A stretch of 64,000 nt of DNA from Candidatus Thermochlorobacteriaceae bacterium. Lineage in GTDB: Bacteria > Bacteroidota > Chlorobiia > Chlorobiales > Thermochlorobacteraceae. How positions within the stretch are numbered: position 1 is the first letter of the stretch; every line of letters starts with the position of its first letter. Of the stretch, positions 49,885 to 57,400 are shown one piece after another. The stretch lies in assembly GCA_029263855.1 (NCBI GenBank), contig JAJUFC010000001.1, positions 372,001 to 436,000 on the forward strand, read 5' to 3'. Position numbers and translations under genes: made by a program. Under the pieces are notes generated by a model that worked only from the letters and a program-made list of their open reading frames with translations, was not told where the DNA came from and ran no database searches.

Positions 49885-50952
49885 ATGTCCGATAAGAAAA
49901 GAAGCCCCATCGATACGCTTTCCAAAATCACGGCGGTCGTCGTCGGTATGCTCCTGATTTTGCATTTGTTCAAAGATGTTGAGTTTGAGAAAGTCTTTGG
50001 TCTGATTGGGCAAATCGGGGTGCCGATTGTGTTGGTGCTTCTGCCGTATTTGTGCATCGGCATTTTTGATTCGATGGCGTGGAAAATTACGATTGAAAGC
50101 GTCAGCCAAAAAGTGCCGTATTTGCGATTGCTCTACATTCGTCTGTGCACCGAAGCCATGCTGATGAGCCTGCCCGGCGGCGCGGCGATTGCCGAAGCGG
50201 CGAAACCCTATTTGCTCAAGCGCGATGTCGGCATGGCAGTGCCTGAAGCGATTGCCATTGTCGCCGTCAAAAAAGGATTGCTGGGCGTGGCGCATGGGTT
50301 TTATTTGGCACTGAGCGCGACGCTCGGATTCAGGGCGTTGCGGTTGGTTTCAGAAGAAATGATTGGGTTTCGGGGGCTTGAATGGTTGGCATGGTTAGCC
50401 TCGATATTGATGTTCGTCATATTTGGTGGCGCGACACTTCTCTTTCTTTACGGCGGCATTTCACAACGCCTTCATCAACTTTTGATGGCGATTCCTATTG
50501 AGCGTCTGCGCGATTGGCTCTTGGAGAAAGAAAAGCACTTCATCGAAACCGACGCGCACTTCGAGCAATTTCATAACATCAAACGGCGCAAAGTATCGCT
50601 GGCAATTTTGATGTTTTTTATCGGGTGGATGTTCGAGACCGTTGATTCGCTCTTGATTTTGACACTTTTAGATGTCAACTTACCTTTTGGCGCGCTGATG
50701 TGCATGGAAACGACCATGTCGCTTATTCGAGCACTGTTGTTTATCTTGCCGGCGGGATTGGGCGTTCAAGACTACGGCTATGTGCTCTTCCTTAAATCGT
50801 TTGGCGTGCCTGATGCGGAAAGCGTGGGCGTTGCCTTCGTTTTGATAAAGCGGTCAAAAGAACTGATTTGGATTGTAATAGGTTATATCTTAATGGCGGT
50901 TGGCGGCGTAAAAGCGTCAGAACTTGCAGAGAGCGAAACGAGCAATAAATAG
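49885..50952 (+). CDS. Flippase-like / lysylphosphatidylglycerol-synthase-TM-type membrane protein
   Basis: A 355-residue integral membrane protein with about eight hydrophobic segments and the features of the UPF0104/LPG-synthase-TM family: SLPGGAAIAEAAKPYLLKRD near residues 94-113, ETTMSLIRALLFILPAGLGVQDYG near 272-295, and SKELIWIVIGYILM at the C-terminus. The family moves or flips lipids across the membrane, either alone or in fused aminoacyl-phosphatidylglycerol synthases; no synthase domain is attached here. It is followed after 64 bases by a GT-B-like gene, suggesting a role in envelope lipid or glycan handling (inference). Confidence 0.82.
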   Translation: MSDKKRSPIDTLSKITAVVVGMLLILHLFKDVEFEKVFGLIGQIGVPIVLVLLPYLCIGIFDSMAWKITIESVSQKVPYLRLLYIRLCTEAMLMSLPGGAAIAEAAKPYLLKRDVGMAVPEAIAIVAVKKGLLGVAHGFYLALSATLGFRALRLVSEEMIGFRGLEWLAWLASILMFVIFGGATLLFLYGGISQRLHQLLMAIPIERLRDWLLEKEKHFIETDAHFEQFHNIKRRKVSLAILMFFIGWMFETVDSLLILTLLDVNLPFGALMCMETTMSLIRALLFILPAGLGVQDYGYVLFLKSFGVPDAESVGVAFVLIKRSKELIWIVIGYILMAVGGVKASELAESETSNK

Positions 50953-50985
50953 GCTCATGAAATAGGCTCATGAAATAGGCTCATA
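50947..50985 (+). repeat. 13-bp tandem triplication spanning the stop codon of the flippase-like gene
   Basis: AAATAGGCTCATG occurs at 50947-50959, 50960-50972 and, with its last base changed, 50973-50985. The first copy contains the gene's TAG stop at 50950-50952. Confidence 0.85.
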
Positions 50986-51016
50986 AGAGTTTTTCACTTA
51001 ACGAAAGCAAAGCATT

Positions 51017-52039
51017 ATGTCACGAAAAAAGATTTTCTTCATTTGCGGTTCTACGAATCAAACCACCCAGATGCACCAAATCGCCAAATGCCTTCCCGAG
51101 TATGACCATGTGTTTTCACCCTTCTACGGCGATGGGCTGTTAGACCTTCTCCGCAAATACAACATCGACCAAATGTCCGTTGCTTGTAACCGAATGGTGA
51201 ATCGCTGTTTAGCCTATCTCAAACTGCACGACCTTGCCATTGACTATCAAGGCAAAAACATCGACGAGTATGATTTAGTCGTAACTTGCTCCGACCTTGT
51301 GATTCCTAAAAACATCGTCAACAAAAAAGTCGTGCTCGTTCAAGAAGGCATGACTGACCCCGAAAATTTTGCCTATCATCTCGTCAAAATCTTTCCGTTC
51401 TTGCCCCGATGGATTGCCAGCACCTCGACGACAGGGCTAAGCGACCTCTACGAAGTCTTTTGCGTTGCCAGCGAAGGCTATCGAGACCTCTTTATTCGCA
51501 AAGGCATTAAGCCCGAAAAAATTCGCGTAACCGGCATTCCGAATTTTGATAATTGCGTGAAGTATTGTCAAAACGATTTTCCGCACAAGCATTTCGTTTT
51601 GGTCTGCACGTCGGATTCTCGCGAGACGCTCAAATACGAAAATCGCAAAGCCTTCATCAAGCGCGCCGTCGAAATCGCCAACGGTCGACAACTCATCTTC
51701 AAACTTCACCCCAACGAAAATTTCAAACGCGCCATAAAAGAAATAGAAAAATACGCACCCGGCGCGCTCGTCTACACTTCTGGAAGCGCCGAAGAAATGA
51801 TTGCGAATTGCGATGTGCTCATCACGCGCTTTTCCTCGACGGTTTATGTCGGTATGGCACTTGGCAAGGAAGTTTATTCCGACTTCGACCTTAACGACTT
51901 GCGCCGAATGACACCCATTCAAAACGGCGGCACGTCCGCACAAAATATCGCCAACATCGTCCGTGAATTGCTCGACGAAAAGGTTAAGCCGATGAAAGAC
52001 GAAAAAATGCTCGAATTGCTCAATTGGATAAATACCTGA
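51017..52039 (+). CDS. GT-B-fold glycosyltransferase or UDP-GlcNAc-2-epimerase-like protein
   Basis: A 340-residue soluble protein. The two-Rossmann layout is visible: an N-terminal half beginning KKIFFICGSTNQTTQMHQIA and a C-terminal half with RQLIFKLHPNENFKRAIKEI, YTSGSAEEMIANCDVLITRFSS and STVYVGMALGKEVYSD. The FKLHPNE and S-G/A-S-x-E-M-I-A-x-C-D patterns resemble CDP-glycerol glycerophosphotransferases and epimerase-like GT-B proteins of capsule and envelope clusters. I cannot choose between sugar transfer and epimerisation. It follows the flippase-like gene and may act with it on an envelope glycolipid. Confidence 0.65.
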   Translation: MSRKKIFFICGSTNQTTQMHQIAKCLPEYDHVFSPFYGDGLLDLLRKYNIDQMSVACNRMVNRCLAYLKLHDLAIDYQGKNIDEYDLVVTCSDLVIPKNIVNKKVVLVQEGMTDPENFAYHLVKIFPFLPRWIASTSTTGLSDLYEVFCVASEGYRDLFIRKGIKPEKIRVTGIPNFDNCVKYCQNDFPHKHFVLVCTSDSRETLKYENRKAFIKRAVEIANGRQLIFKLHPNENFKRAIKEIEKYAPGALVYTSGSAEEMIANCDVLITRFSSTVYVGMALGKEVYSDFDLNDLRRMTPIQNGGTSAQNIANIVRELLDEKVKPMKDEKMLELLNWINT

Positions 52040-52110
52040 ACCCTCGCGGAGTCGACCTAAAATTGATGCAAATAGGCGTGGGGGCATCGTTCTAATGACC
52101 ACCATTCAAA

Positions 52111-52138
52111 CTCAAATGTTAATCCTCAAATGTTAATC
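52111..52138 (+). repeat. 14-bp tandem duplication carrying the tmk start codon
   Basis: CTCAAATGTTAATC occurs at 52111-52124 and 52125-52138. The copy at 52116 opens a six-codon frame (ATG TTA ATC CTC AAA TGT TAA) that overlaps the true start; the copy at 52130 is the tmk ATG. Confidence 0.85.
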
Positions 52139-52804
52139 ACGTTTGAAGGGATTGATGCCAGCGGCAAGTCGACCCAGATTCGACTGCTCAAGCAGTATTT
52201 GCATGCAAATGGCGTGGAAGCGTTAGCCTTGCGAGAGCCAGGCGGCGTTCCACTTTCGGAGCAAATTCGCACGATGCTTTTGGAAAGCAAAGAAGAAATG
52301 GGAAGCGTAACCGAACTGCTCTTGTTTTCAGCAAGCCGCGCCGAACTCGTCCGAACCCTTGTGTTGCCTGCACTTGAACAGCACAAAGTCATCATTCTCG
52401 ACCGCTTCTACGATTCCACCACCGCCTATCAAGGCTACGGACGCGGCATCGACCTCAACACCATTTGCGCCGTCAATCAAATCGCGTCGCTCGGCATTGA
52501 GCCTCAACTGACCTTTTACTTGGATTTGCTCCCCGAAGACGCCATGATGCGCAAGTTCTCCGAAAAGTCCCTTCCGCTCTCGTTCGGAAAAAATGAAACG
52601 CCGCTCGACCGAATGGAAAGTTCAGGATTGGAATTTTATCGACGCGTACGGCACGGATACAAAACGTTGGTGCAAGAAAACCCCCATCGCTTCGTGGAAC
52701 TTGATGCGTTGCAATCCATCAACGACCTTCACCGACAAATTACGGAAACCATGTGCCAACGCTTGCCTAAGTTGAGAGAGCGACTCTTACACAAGTGCCC
52801 ATGA
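52130..52804 (+). CDS. tmk: Thymidylate kinase
   Basis: A 224-residue dTMP kinase. The P-loop is EGIDASGKST (residues 6-15), the substrate motif REPGGVPLSEQIR near 35-47, ILDRFYDSTTAYQGYGRG near 88-105 (the DR-Y/F and lid-adjacent region). The chain ends a little longer than the usual ~210 residues. It converts dTMP to dTDP. The start ATG at 52130 is the second of two copies made by a 14-bp duplication. The stop overlaps the tilS start (ATGA at 52801), so tmk-tilS-namZ form a coupled operon. Confidence 0.94.
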   Translation: MLITFEGIDASGKSTQIRLLKQYLHANGVEALALREPGGVPLSEQIRTMLLESKEEMGSVTELLLFSASRAELVRTLVLPALEQHKVIILDRFYDSTTAYQGYGRGIDLNTICAVNQIASLGIEPQLTFYLDLLPEDAMMRKFSEKSLPLSFGKNETPLDRMESSGLEFYRRVRHGYKTLVQENPHRFVELDALQSINDLHRQITETMCQRLPKLRERLLHKCP

Positions 52805-53811
52805 AAGCCAACCTGCTTCACTTTGAAAAACGATTTTTAGAACACTGCACCAAACGCCAACTTCTCGAGCATGGCGACCGCGTCTTGGTCTCGCTCTCGG
52901 GCGGCTCGGATTCCGTTGCCTTGCTCAAACTGCTCGTCGCCATTCAGCCGTTCATCAAATTTTCGCTCGCCGCCGCGCACTGCAATTTCAAATTGCGCGC
53001 TACTGAAAGCGATGCCGACGAAGCCTTCTCTAAAACGCTCTGCAAGGCACTCGGCGTAGAACTCTTCTCTAAAAAATTCGATACCAAACGCCTTGCCAAA
53101 GCCCGAAAAACGTCCATCGAAGAAACCGCGCGCAACCTGCGCTACGCATGGTTCGAAACGCTCATGCAAACACACGGCTTCAATAAACTCGCAACGGCTC
53201 ACCAAAAAAACGATAACGCCGAAACCATTCTCTTCAACCTCTTTCGTGGGGCTTCGCTCTTGGGCTTAGCAGGCATTCCTGAACGACGCGGCAACATCAT
53301 TCGCCCCGTCTTGCATTTGGAGCGCGACGAACTCGCCGCCTATCTGCGCGAAACCCAAACCCCGCATCGAACCGACGCATCGAATTTTTCCGACGACTAC
53401 GACCGCAACTTCATTCGCCTGCGCGTCATTCCAACCATTGAAGAGCGATTCAAGCATAAGTTCTCGCAAAACCTCTCGCGCCTGTCCGAAAACGCCCTTG
53501 AACTGAACGCCTTTGTGGAATCGCACATCAAAAAAGTGATGAAGCGCAAAGGCTTATCGTTTGAAGCACGCTCGTTTGAAGTCGCCGCGCTCAAAAAACT
53601 TATGACCTTTGAGCAAAAAGAAATTTTCAAACGCGCACTGATGAAGTTGCATATTGAGCCGTCGGCGCAAGTCCTGTCAAGCCTTGTGGGATTGCTTCAA
53701 ACGCAATCGGGCAGAAAAATCATACTGAATAAACACGTGTCGGTGATTTGGGAAAAATCGCATCTTGTTTTCGCCAATAACAGCCGCGCGAAAAACCGTT
53801 CAACTTCATGA
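52801..53811 (+). CDS. tilS: tRNA(Ile)-lysidine synthase
   Basis: A 336-residue TilS, which converts the wobble C of tRNA-Ile(CAU) to lysidine so that AUA is read as isoleucine. The PP-loop SGGSDS is at residues 33-38. Landmarks FKLRATESDADEAFSKTL near 65-82, HQKNDNAETILFNLFRG near 139-155, RPVLHLERDELAAYL and DASNFSDDYDRNFIR near 180-207 are all present. The C-terminal substrate-binding domain is shorter than in E. coli but typical of Bacteroidota-like forms. I use the ATG at 52801, which overlaps the tmk stop; a GTG two codons earlier is possible. The stop overlaps the next gene, again by ATGA. Confidence 0.93.
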   Translation: MKANLLHFEKRFLEHCTKRQLLEHGDRVLVSLSGGSDSVALLKLLVAIQPFIKFSLAAAHCNFKLRATESDADEAFSKTLCKALGVELFSKKFDTKRLAKARKTSIEETARNLRYAWFETLMQTHGFNKLATAHQKNDNAETILFNLFRGASLLGLAGIPERRGNIIRPVLHLERDELAAYLRETQTPHRTDASNFSDDYDRNFIRLRVIPTIEERFKHKFSQNLSRLSENALELNAFVESHIKKVMKRKGLSFEARSFEVAALKKLMTFEQKEIFKRALMKLHIEPSAQVLSSLVGLLQTQSGRKIILNKHVSVIWEKSHLVFANNSRAKNRSTS

Positions 53812-55013
53812 AATACCTTGCGCTCGTTTTGGCTTTTGCTCCTGCGGTGCTGTTCGGACAACTGCGCACAGGGCTTGATGTGCTCATGGCGTCCGATTTT
53901 GCCATGCTCAAGCACAAGCGGCTCGCGCTGATTGCTAATTCAACCAGCGTCAGTTCAACGGGCAAATCGAGCACTGCGCTGTTTCAAAAACATCGCCTCG
54001 ATTTGCGCCTCGTCTTCGCGCCCGAACACGGATTCCAAATTCTCGATGAAGCAGGCAAGAAAATTTCTGATGGTGTGCTTGCCAACGGTCTGAAAGTCAT
54101 TTCGCTTTACGGCAAAACCAAAAAACCAACGCCCGAGATGCTCGCCGATATTGACACCATCGTCTTCGATATTCAAGACATCGGCACACGTTGCTACACC
54201 TACATTTCCACGATGCACCTTGCGATGCAAGCGGCAGAAGCGTGTCAAAAAGAATTTATCGTCTTAGACCGCCCGAACCCCATCGCGCCGATTGAGGCGG
54301 ACGGAATGATGCTCGATACGGCGTTCAGTTCATTCGTCGGACTGGCGCGAGTTCCGTTCATTCATTCGCTCACGGTTGGCGAAATCGCAACGCTTATCAA
54401 GCATGAGGAATTGCCCTCGCTCAATCTGACGGTGGTCAAAATGGAAAACTATTCGCGAGAAAAGTTCGCCGACGAAGATAGCGCGTGGGCATCGCGGTTC
54501 GTGCCGCCATCGCCCAATATCCAATCCGTCAACGCGATGATTCTGTATCCCGCGACGGTTTTGCTCGAAGGCACGAACGTGAGCGAAGGACGCGGAACGG
54601 ATTTCCCATTTGAACAAATCGGCGCGCCGTTCATTGACGGCGAAAGGCTCAAAAGGGAACTCGGCGCACAAAGCGGCGTTGAAGTCGTCGCCGTTTCCTT
54701 CGTTCCAAAGTCGCAGAAGGGCAAAAGTGCATCGCCGAAATTCGAGAGCGAAAAGTGTAACGGCGTGCGATTCAAAATCACAGAACGCGAAAAGGTTAAG
54801 CCGTTTGAACTCGCCGTCGCCTTGCTCATAGCGTTGAACAAACTGTACCCGAAATCGCTCGTTTGGAACGATGATTTCTTCGATAAACTCGCGGGAACAA
54901 ATCGCCTGCGACAAATGATTTTGCGAGGCGAAAGCCGCGAAGCCATCTTGAACGCCGCCAAAGCAACCCGTTTGAACTTTGAGCGAAAGCGAAAAGAAAT
55001 TTTGCTCTATTGA
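53808..55013 (+). CDS. DUF1343 family exo-beta-N-acetylmuramidase (NamZ-type)
   Basis: A 401-residue exported enzyme: signal peptide (about 1-18), then the DUF1343/NamZ domain. Characteristic motifs in order are RTGLDVLMASDFAMLKHKRL (mature N-terminus), FAPEHGFQ near 70-77, YGKTKKPTPEML near 101-112, FDIQDIGTRCYTYISTM near 121-137, LDRPNPI near 153-159, and LLEGTNVSEGRGTDFPFEQIG near 248-268. NamZ trims terminal MurNAc from muropeptides in peptidoglycan recycling. It overlaps the tilS stop codon, so it is translated from the tmk-tilS transcript. A 10-bp tandem repeat begins at its stop codon. Confidence 0.88.
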   Translation: MKYLALVLAFAPAVLFGQLRTGLDVLMASDFAMLKHKRLALIANSTSVSSTGKSSTALFQKHRLDLRLVFAPEHGFQILDEAGKKISDGVLANGLKVISLYGKTKKPTPEMLADIDTIVFDIQDIGTRCYTYISTMHLAMQAAEACQKEFIVLDRPNPIAPIEADGMMLDTAFSSFVGLARVPFIHSLTVGEIATLIKHEELPSLNLTVVKMENYSREKFADEDSAWASRFVPPSPNIQSVNAMILYPATVLLEGTNVSEGRGTDFPFEQIGAPFIDGERLKRELGAQSGVEVVAVSFVPKSQKGKSASPKFESEKCNGVRFKITEREKVKPFELAVALLIALNKLYPKSLVWNDDFFDKLAGTNRLRQMILRGESREAILNAAKATRLNFERKRKEILLY

Positions 55014-55046
55014 GCGAATTGGAGCGAATTGGAGCGAATTGGAGCG
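55012..55046 (+). repeat. 10-bp tandem repeat starting at the namZ stop codon
   Basis: GAGCGAATTG occurs three times (55012-55021, 55022-55031, 55032-55041), followed by a partial GAGCG. The first copy overlaps the TGA stop at 55011-55013. Confidence 0.85.
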
Positions 55047-55054
55047 CCTTGTTT

Positions 55055-55080
55055 GTCATTCCGAGCGAAGCGAGGAAACC
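55055..55080 (+). repeat. Short dispersed repeat (GTCATTCCGAGCGAAGCGAGG family)
   Basis: GTCATTCCGAGCGAAGCGAGGAAACC belongs to the same family as 23399, 23472 and 23528, about 31 kb away. When translated in one frame both 23528 and this copy give CHSERSEE. Confidence 0.65.
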
Positions 55081-55152
55081 AAGAAGATATTCCGCGAATT
55101 TCTTACTTTCAACCTGACTTTCAGAAAAGCAAACACAGCAAAGGAGTGGAGA

Positions 55153-55413
55153 ATGAACACGCCGTCATTTGACAAACTGCAAACTCAGTTGGACAAACTC
55201 GAATACCCCACCGCCTTTATGTTCAAGTTCATTGCGCCGCTGGCAGGGTTAATCCAACTGCGAAGCATCTTCGAAGGATACCCCGTCAAAGTCAATCCCT
55301 CGCGCAATGGCAATTACATCAGCATCACCGCCGAACTTGAAATGCAATCCTCAACGGAAATCATCGCCATTTACGAACAAGCCGCCAAAGTCGAAGGCGT
55401 GATTTTGCTTTAA
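55153..55413 (+). CDS. DUF493 family protein
   Basis: An 86-residue protein starting at the ATG 55153, which has a good ribosome site AAGGAG at 55141-55146. An in-frame extension to 54979 exists but crosses the tandem repeat and the dispersed repeat, so it is not coding. The fold pattern (YPTAFMFKFIAPLAGLIQL, VKVNPSRNGNYISITAELEM, STEIIAIYEQAAKVEGVILL) is a ferredoxin-like alpha/beta domain of the DUF493/YbeD family, often linked to lipoylation or regulation, but with no agreed function. It is followed after 18 bases by an SDR gene. Confidence 0.82.
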   Translation: MNTPSFDKLQTQLDKLEYPTAFMFKFIAPLAGLIQLRSIFEGYPVKVNPSRNGNYISITAELEMQSSTEIIAIYEQAAKVEGVILL

Positions 55414-55431
55414 CGCTAATCCAACAACGCC

Positions 55432-56196
55432 ATGACCATACTCATCACGGGCGCATCGACGGGCATCGGAGTTAGTTTCGCCGAAGAATACGCCAAGCGC
55501 AAGCACAACCTCGTGCTCGTCGCTCGCTCCGAAGATAAACTTCAAGCCTTAGCAAAACGCCTTTCCGACGCGCATGGCATTGTGGCGCAGGTCTTCGCGC
55601 AAGACCTCTCCAAGCCCAATGGCGCCGAAAAAGTCGTCCGATTCTGCGACGAAAAAAACTTGGAGATTGATTTGCTCGTCAACAACGCGGGTTTCGGAAT
55701 GCTGGGCGAATTTCTCTCGCACGATGTCGCGCGGCTCGAAGAAATGGTAACGCTCAACGCGCTAACCTTGATGAAACTCTCGCGACTTTTTGCGACGAAA
55801 TTCGCTGAACGAAAATCGGGCGGAATTATCAACGTGGCATCAACAGCGGCGTTTCAACCCGTGCCGAATATGGCAGTCTACGCCGCAACCAAAGCCTTCG
55901 TGTTGAGCTTCTCGGAAGCGATTGCGTTTGAACTCAAAGACAAGGGGATTCGCGTGATGGCGCTTTGTCCCGGCGGAACGGACACGCCATTCTTCGACAA
56001 CGCCCAATATGAACGCTCCAAATTGATGATTCCGCTTGAAAAGCCCGAAGACGTGGTGAAAACCTGCATCGAGGGCTACGAGCGCGGCGAAACCGTCGTC
56101 GTCTCGGGCGCGATGAACAAACTGATGGTCAATTCAAGCCGATTCGTGCCGCGCTCGCTCGTAACCGCCATTGCGGGAAGCATCTTCAAGAAGTGA
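55432..56196 (+). CDS. Short-chain dehydrogenase/reductase (DltE/YqjQ-like)
   Basis: A 254-residue classical SDR. The cofactor motif TGASTGIG is at residues 6-13, NNAG in LLVNNAGFGMLGEF near 83-96, catalytic Ser and Tyr-x3-Lys in NVASTAAFQPVPNMAVYAATKAFVLSF near 135-160, and ALCPGGTDTPFF near 179-190. The FGMLG wording is common in the DltE-like branch of cytoplasmic SDRs. The substrate is unknown. It probably shares a transcript with the DUF493 gene just upstream. Confidence 0.88.
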   Translation: MTILITGASTGIGVSFAEEYAKRKHNLVLVARSEDKLQALAKRLSDAHGIVAQVFAQDLSKPNGAEKVVRFCDEKNLEIDLLVNNAGFGMLGEFLSHDVARLEEMVTLNALTLMKLSRLFATKFAERKSGGIINVASTAAFQPVPNMAVYAATKAFVLSFSEAIAFELKDKGIRVMALCPGGTDTPFFDNAQYERSKLMIPLEKPEDVVKTCIEGYERGETVVVSGAMNKLMVNSSRFVPRSLVTAIAGSIFKK

Positions 56197-56234
56197 GAGC
56201 GTTAATTCGCCGCGTCGCTGCGGGCATTGTTGCT

Positions 56235-56260
56235 CTCATTCCCGCGCAGGCGGGAATCCA
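56235..56260 (+). repeat. Short palindromic repeat (TCATTCCCGCGCAGGCGGGAATCC type)
   Basis: The core ATTCCCGC-GCAG-GCGGGAAT forms a perfect 8-bp stem with a 4-base loop in the gap after the SDR gene. It resembles common REP-like elements and shares the CATTCC...GAATCC ends with the other dispersed repeats in this window. Confidence 0.6.
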
Positions 56261-56341
56261 CAAAAGGCTTTCAGAAGTAGCACCGTTTGCAAATCACGAG
56301 GCATTGATTAAATTTCCCGCAAAACTTTTAACCATAGCCAA

Positions 56342-56779
56342 ATGGCGCGTCGCGCATTAACGATTTTCGCTCTGCTGATTTCATTCGTTCCCGTGCTCCT
56401 CGTTGCCGCGAGCATCGTTAGCAGTTTCGTTGCTATTCCCGACAGCGACCGCGTCTATGTGCGTTGGACGTCTCAAAACGAAGCCACCCTCATTCGCTAC
56501 GAACTGTATCGCCAAACCGACAACAACGCGCCAACTTTGCTGGCGACGCTTTCGCCGCAAGGGAACAACCGAAACTATGAATTTATCGATATGTCCGTCG
56601 GCGGATTCAATCGCAACAGCAATCCTAACGACCCGCCCGTGCCACTCTCGCTTCAACGCCTCACCTACACGCTCAAAATCGTAACCGCCAGCGGCACCGC
56701 CGAACTGCAAACCCAAGTCGCCTTTCAAACCTCCACCACCCGTCGCACGTGGGGAAGCATTAAAGCCTTGTTTCGATAA
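56342..56779 (+). CDS. Exported protein with a fibronectin-III-like fold
   Basis: A 145-residue protein with an N-terminal hydrophobic signal or anchor (about 5-30) and one beta-sandwich domain. Residues 35-125 read like an FN3 module (DRVYVRWTSQNEATLIRYEL with the conserved Trp, then YELYRQTDNNAPTLLATLSP). It lacks a sorting domain and enzymatic motifs. Single FN3 modules of this kind often serve as envelope spacers or adhesion parts. Nothing nearby fixes a role. Confidence 0.6.
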   Translation: MARRALTIFALLISFVPVLLVAASIVSSFVAIPDSDRVYVRWTSQNEATLIRYELYRQTDNNAPTLLATLSPQGNNRNYEFIDMSVGGFNRNSNPNDPPVPLSLQRLTYTLKIVTASGTAELQTQVAFQTSTTRRTWGSIKALFR

Positions 56780-56892
56780 GCCGAAGCCGACTTGAAACGT
56801 CAAGGAAAAATGCTATTTTCGCGCGCCAATCGCTTCAAAACGATGGCAAACAACAACTTTCTAAACCTCAAAACGCTAATTTCAACAAACGT

Positions 56893-57201
56893 ATGAAAAG
56901 CATTCTCTCTCTTTTGACCGCGCTGTTGATTGCGGGCGGAATCTATGCGCAAGAAGCCAAAACGGCAAAGCCCGCCCAAGAAGCGAAGAAAACGGAAACG
57001 ACCAAAAAAGCGGAAGAGCCAAAGGCTGACGCAAAAGCCAAGACCGACGCCGTAGCCGCGCCTGCCGCCGACGCAAAAGCCGACAAAGCCAAAGCCGCTG
57101 AAACGAAAACCAAAGCCGCTTCTGACGCAAAAGCCAAAGAAACCAAGAAAGAAGAGCGCAAAGAGCAAAAGAAAACCGAAGAACCGAAGAAAACTCAATA
57201 A
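56893..57201 (+). CDS. Small exported Lys/Ala/Glu-rich low-complexity protein
   Basis: A 102-residue protein with a signal peptide (MKSILSLLTALLIAGGIYAQ) and then ~80 residues of almost only Ala, Lys, Glu, Thr and Asp (for example KKAEEPKADAKAKTDAVAAP). It is predicted helical or disordered and highly charged. A strong terminator follows 27 bases downstream, so it has its own transcript and is likely a real gene. No function is recognised; periplasmic charge-rich proteins of this type can bind DNA, polyphosphate or the cell wall, all speculative. Confidence 0.65.
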   Translation: MKSILSLLTALLIAGGIYAQEAKTAKPAQEAKKTETTKKAEEPKADAKAKTDAVAAPAADAKADKAKAAETKTKAASDAKAKETKKEERKEQKKTEEPKKTQ

Positions 57202-57228
57202 GTTTGAGTTGCGGCAATATCAAGCGCG

Positions 57229-57255
57229 AGGGGAGAGCCATCTCCCCTTTTTTAT
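57229..57255 (+). terminator. Rho-independent terminator after the small Lys/Ala-rich protein
   Basis: AGGGGAGA (57229-57236) pairs with TCTCCCCT (57241-57248) around GCCA, followed by TTTTTTATT. A textbook intrinsic terminator. Confidence 0.92.
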
Positions 57256-57400
57256 TGCGTTCAACGCGATGAACTTATTTTGAAATGAATCGCGATTTTT
57301 TTATCATCGCCCATCAACAAAACAGCAGAGTCGCCAAAATGCCGCTTCGAGTTCTCTGCTTTACGGTCATTTTCTATCAACAACATCAACACCAACCATT

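Noticed and set aside
54979-55152. N-terminal extension of the DUF493 protein back to 54979
   Set aside because: It would translate the 10-bp tandem repeat and the dispersed repeat; the ATG at 55153 has a strong ribosome site and the family length.
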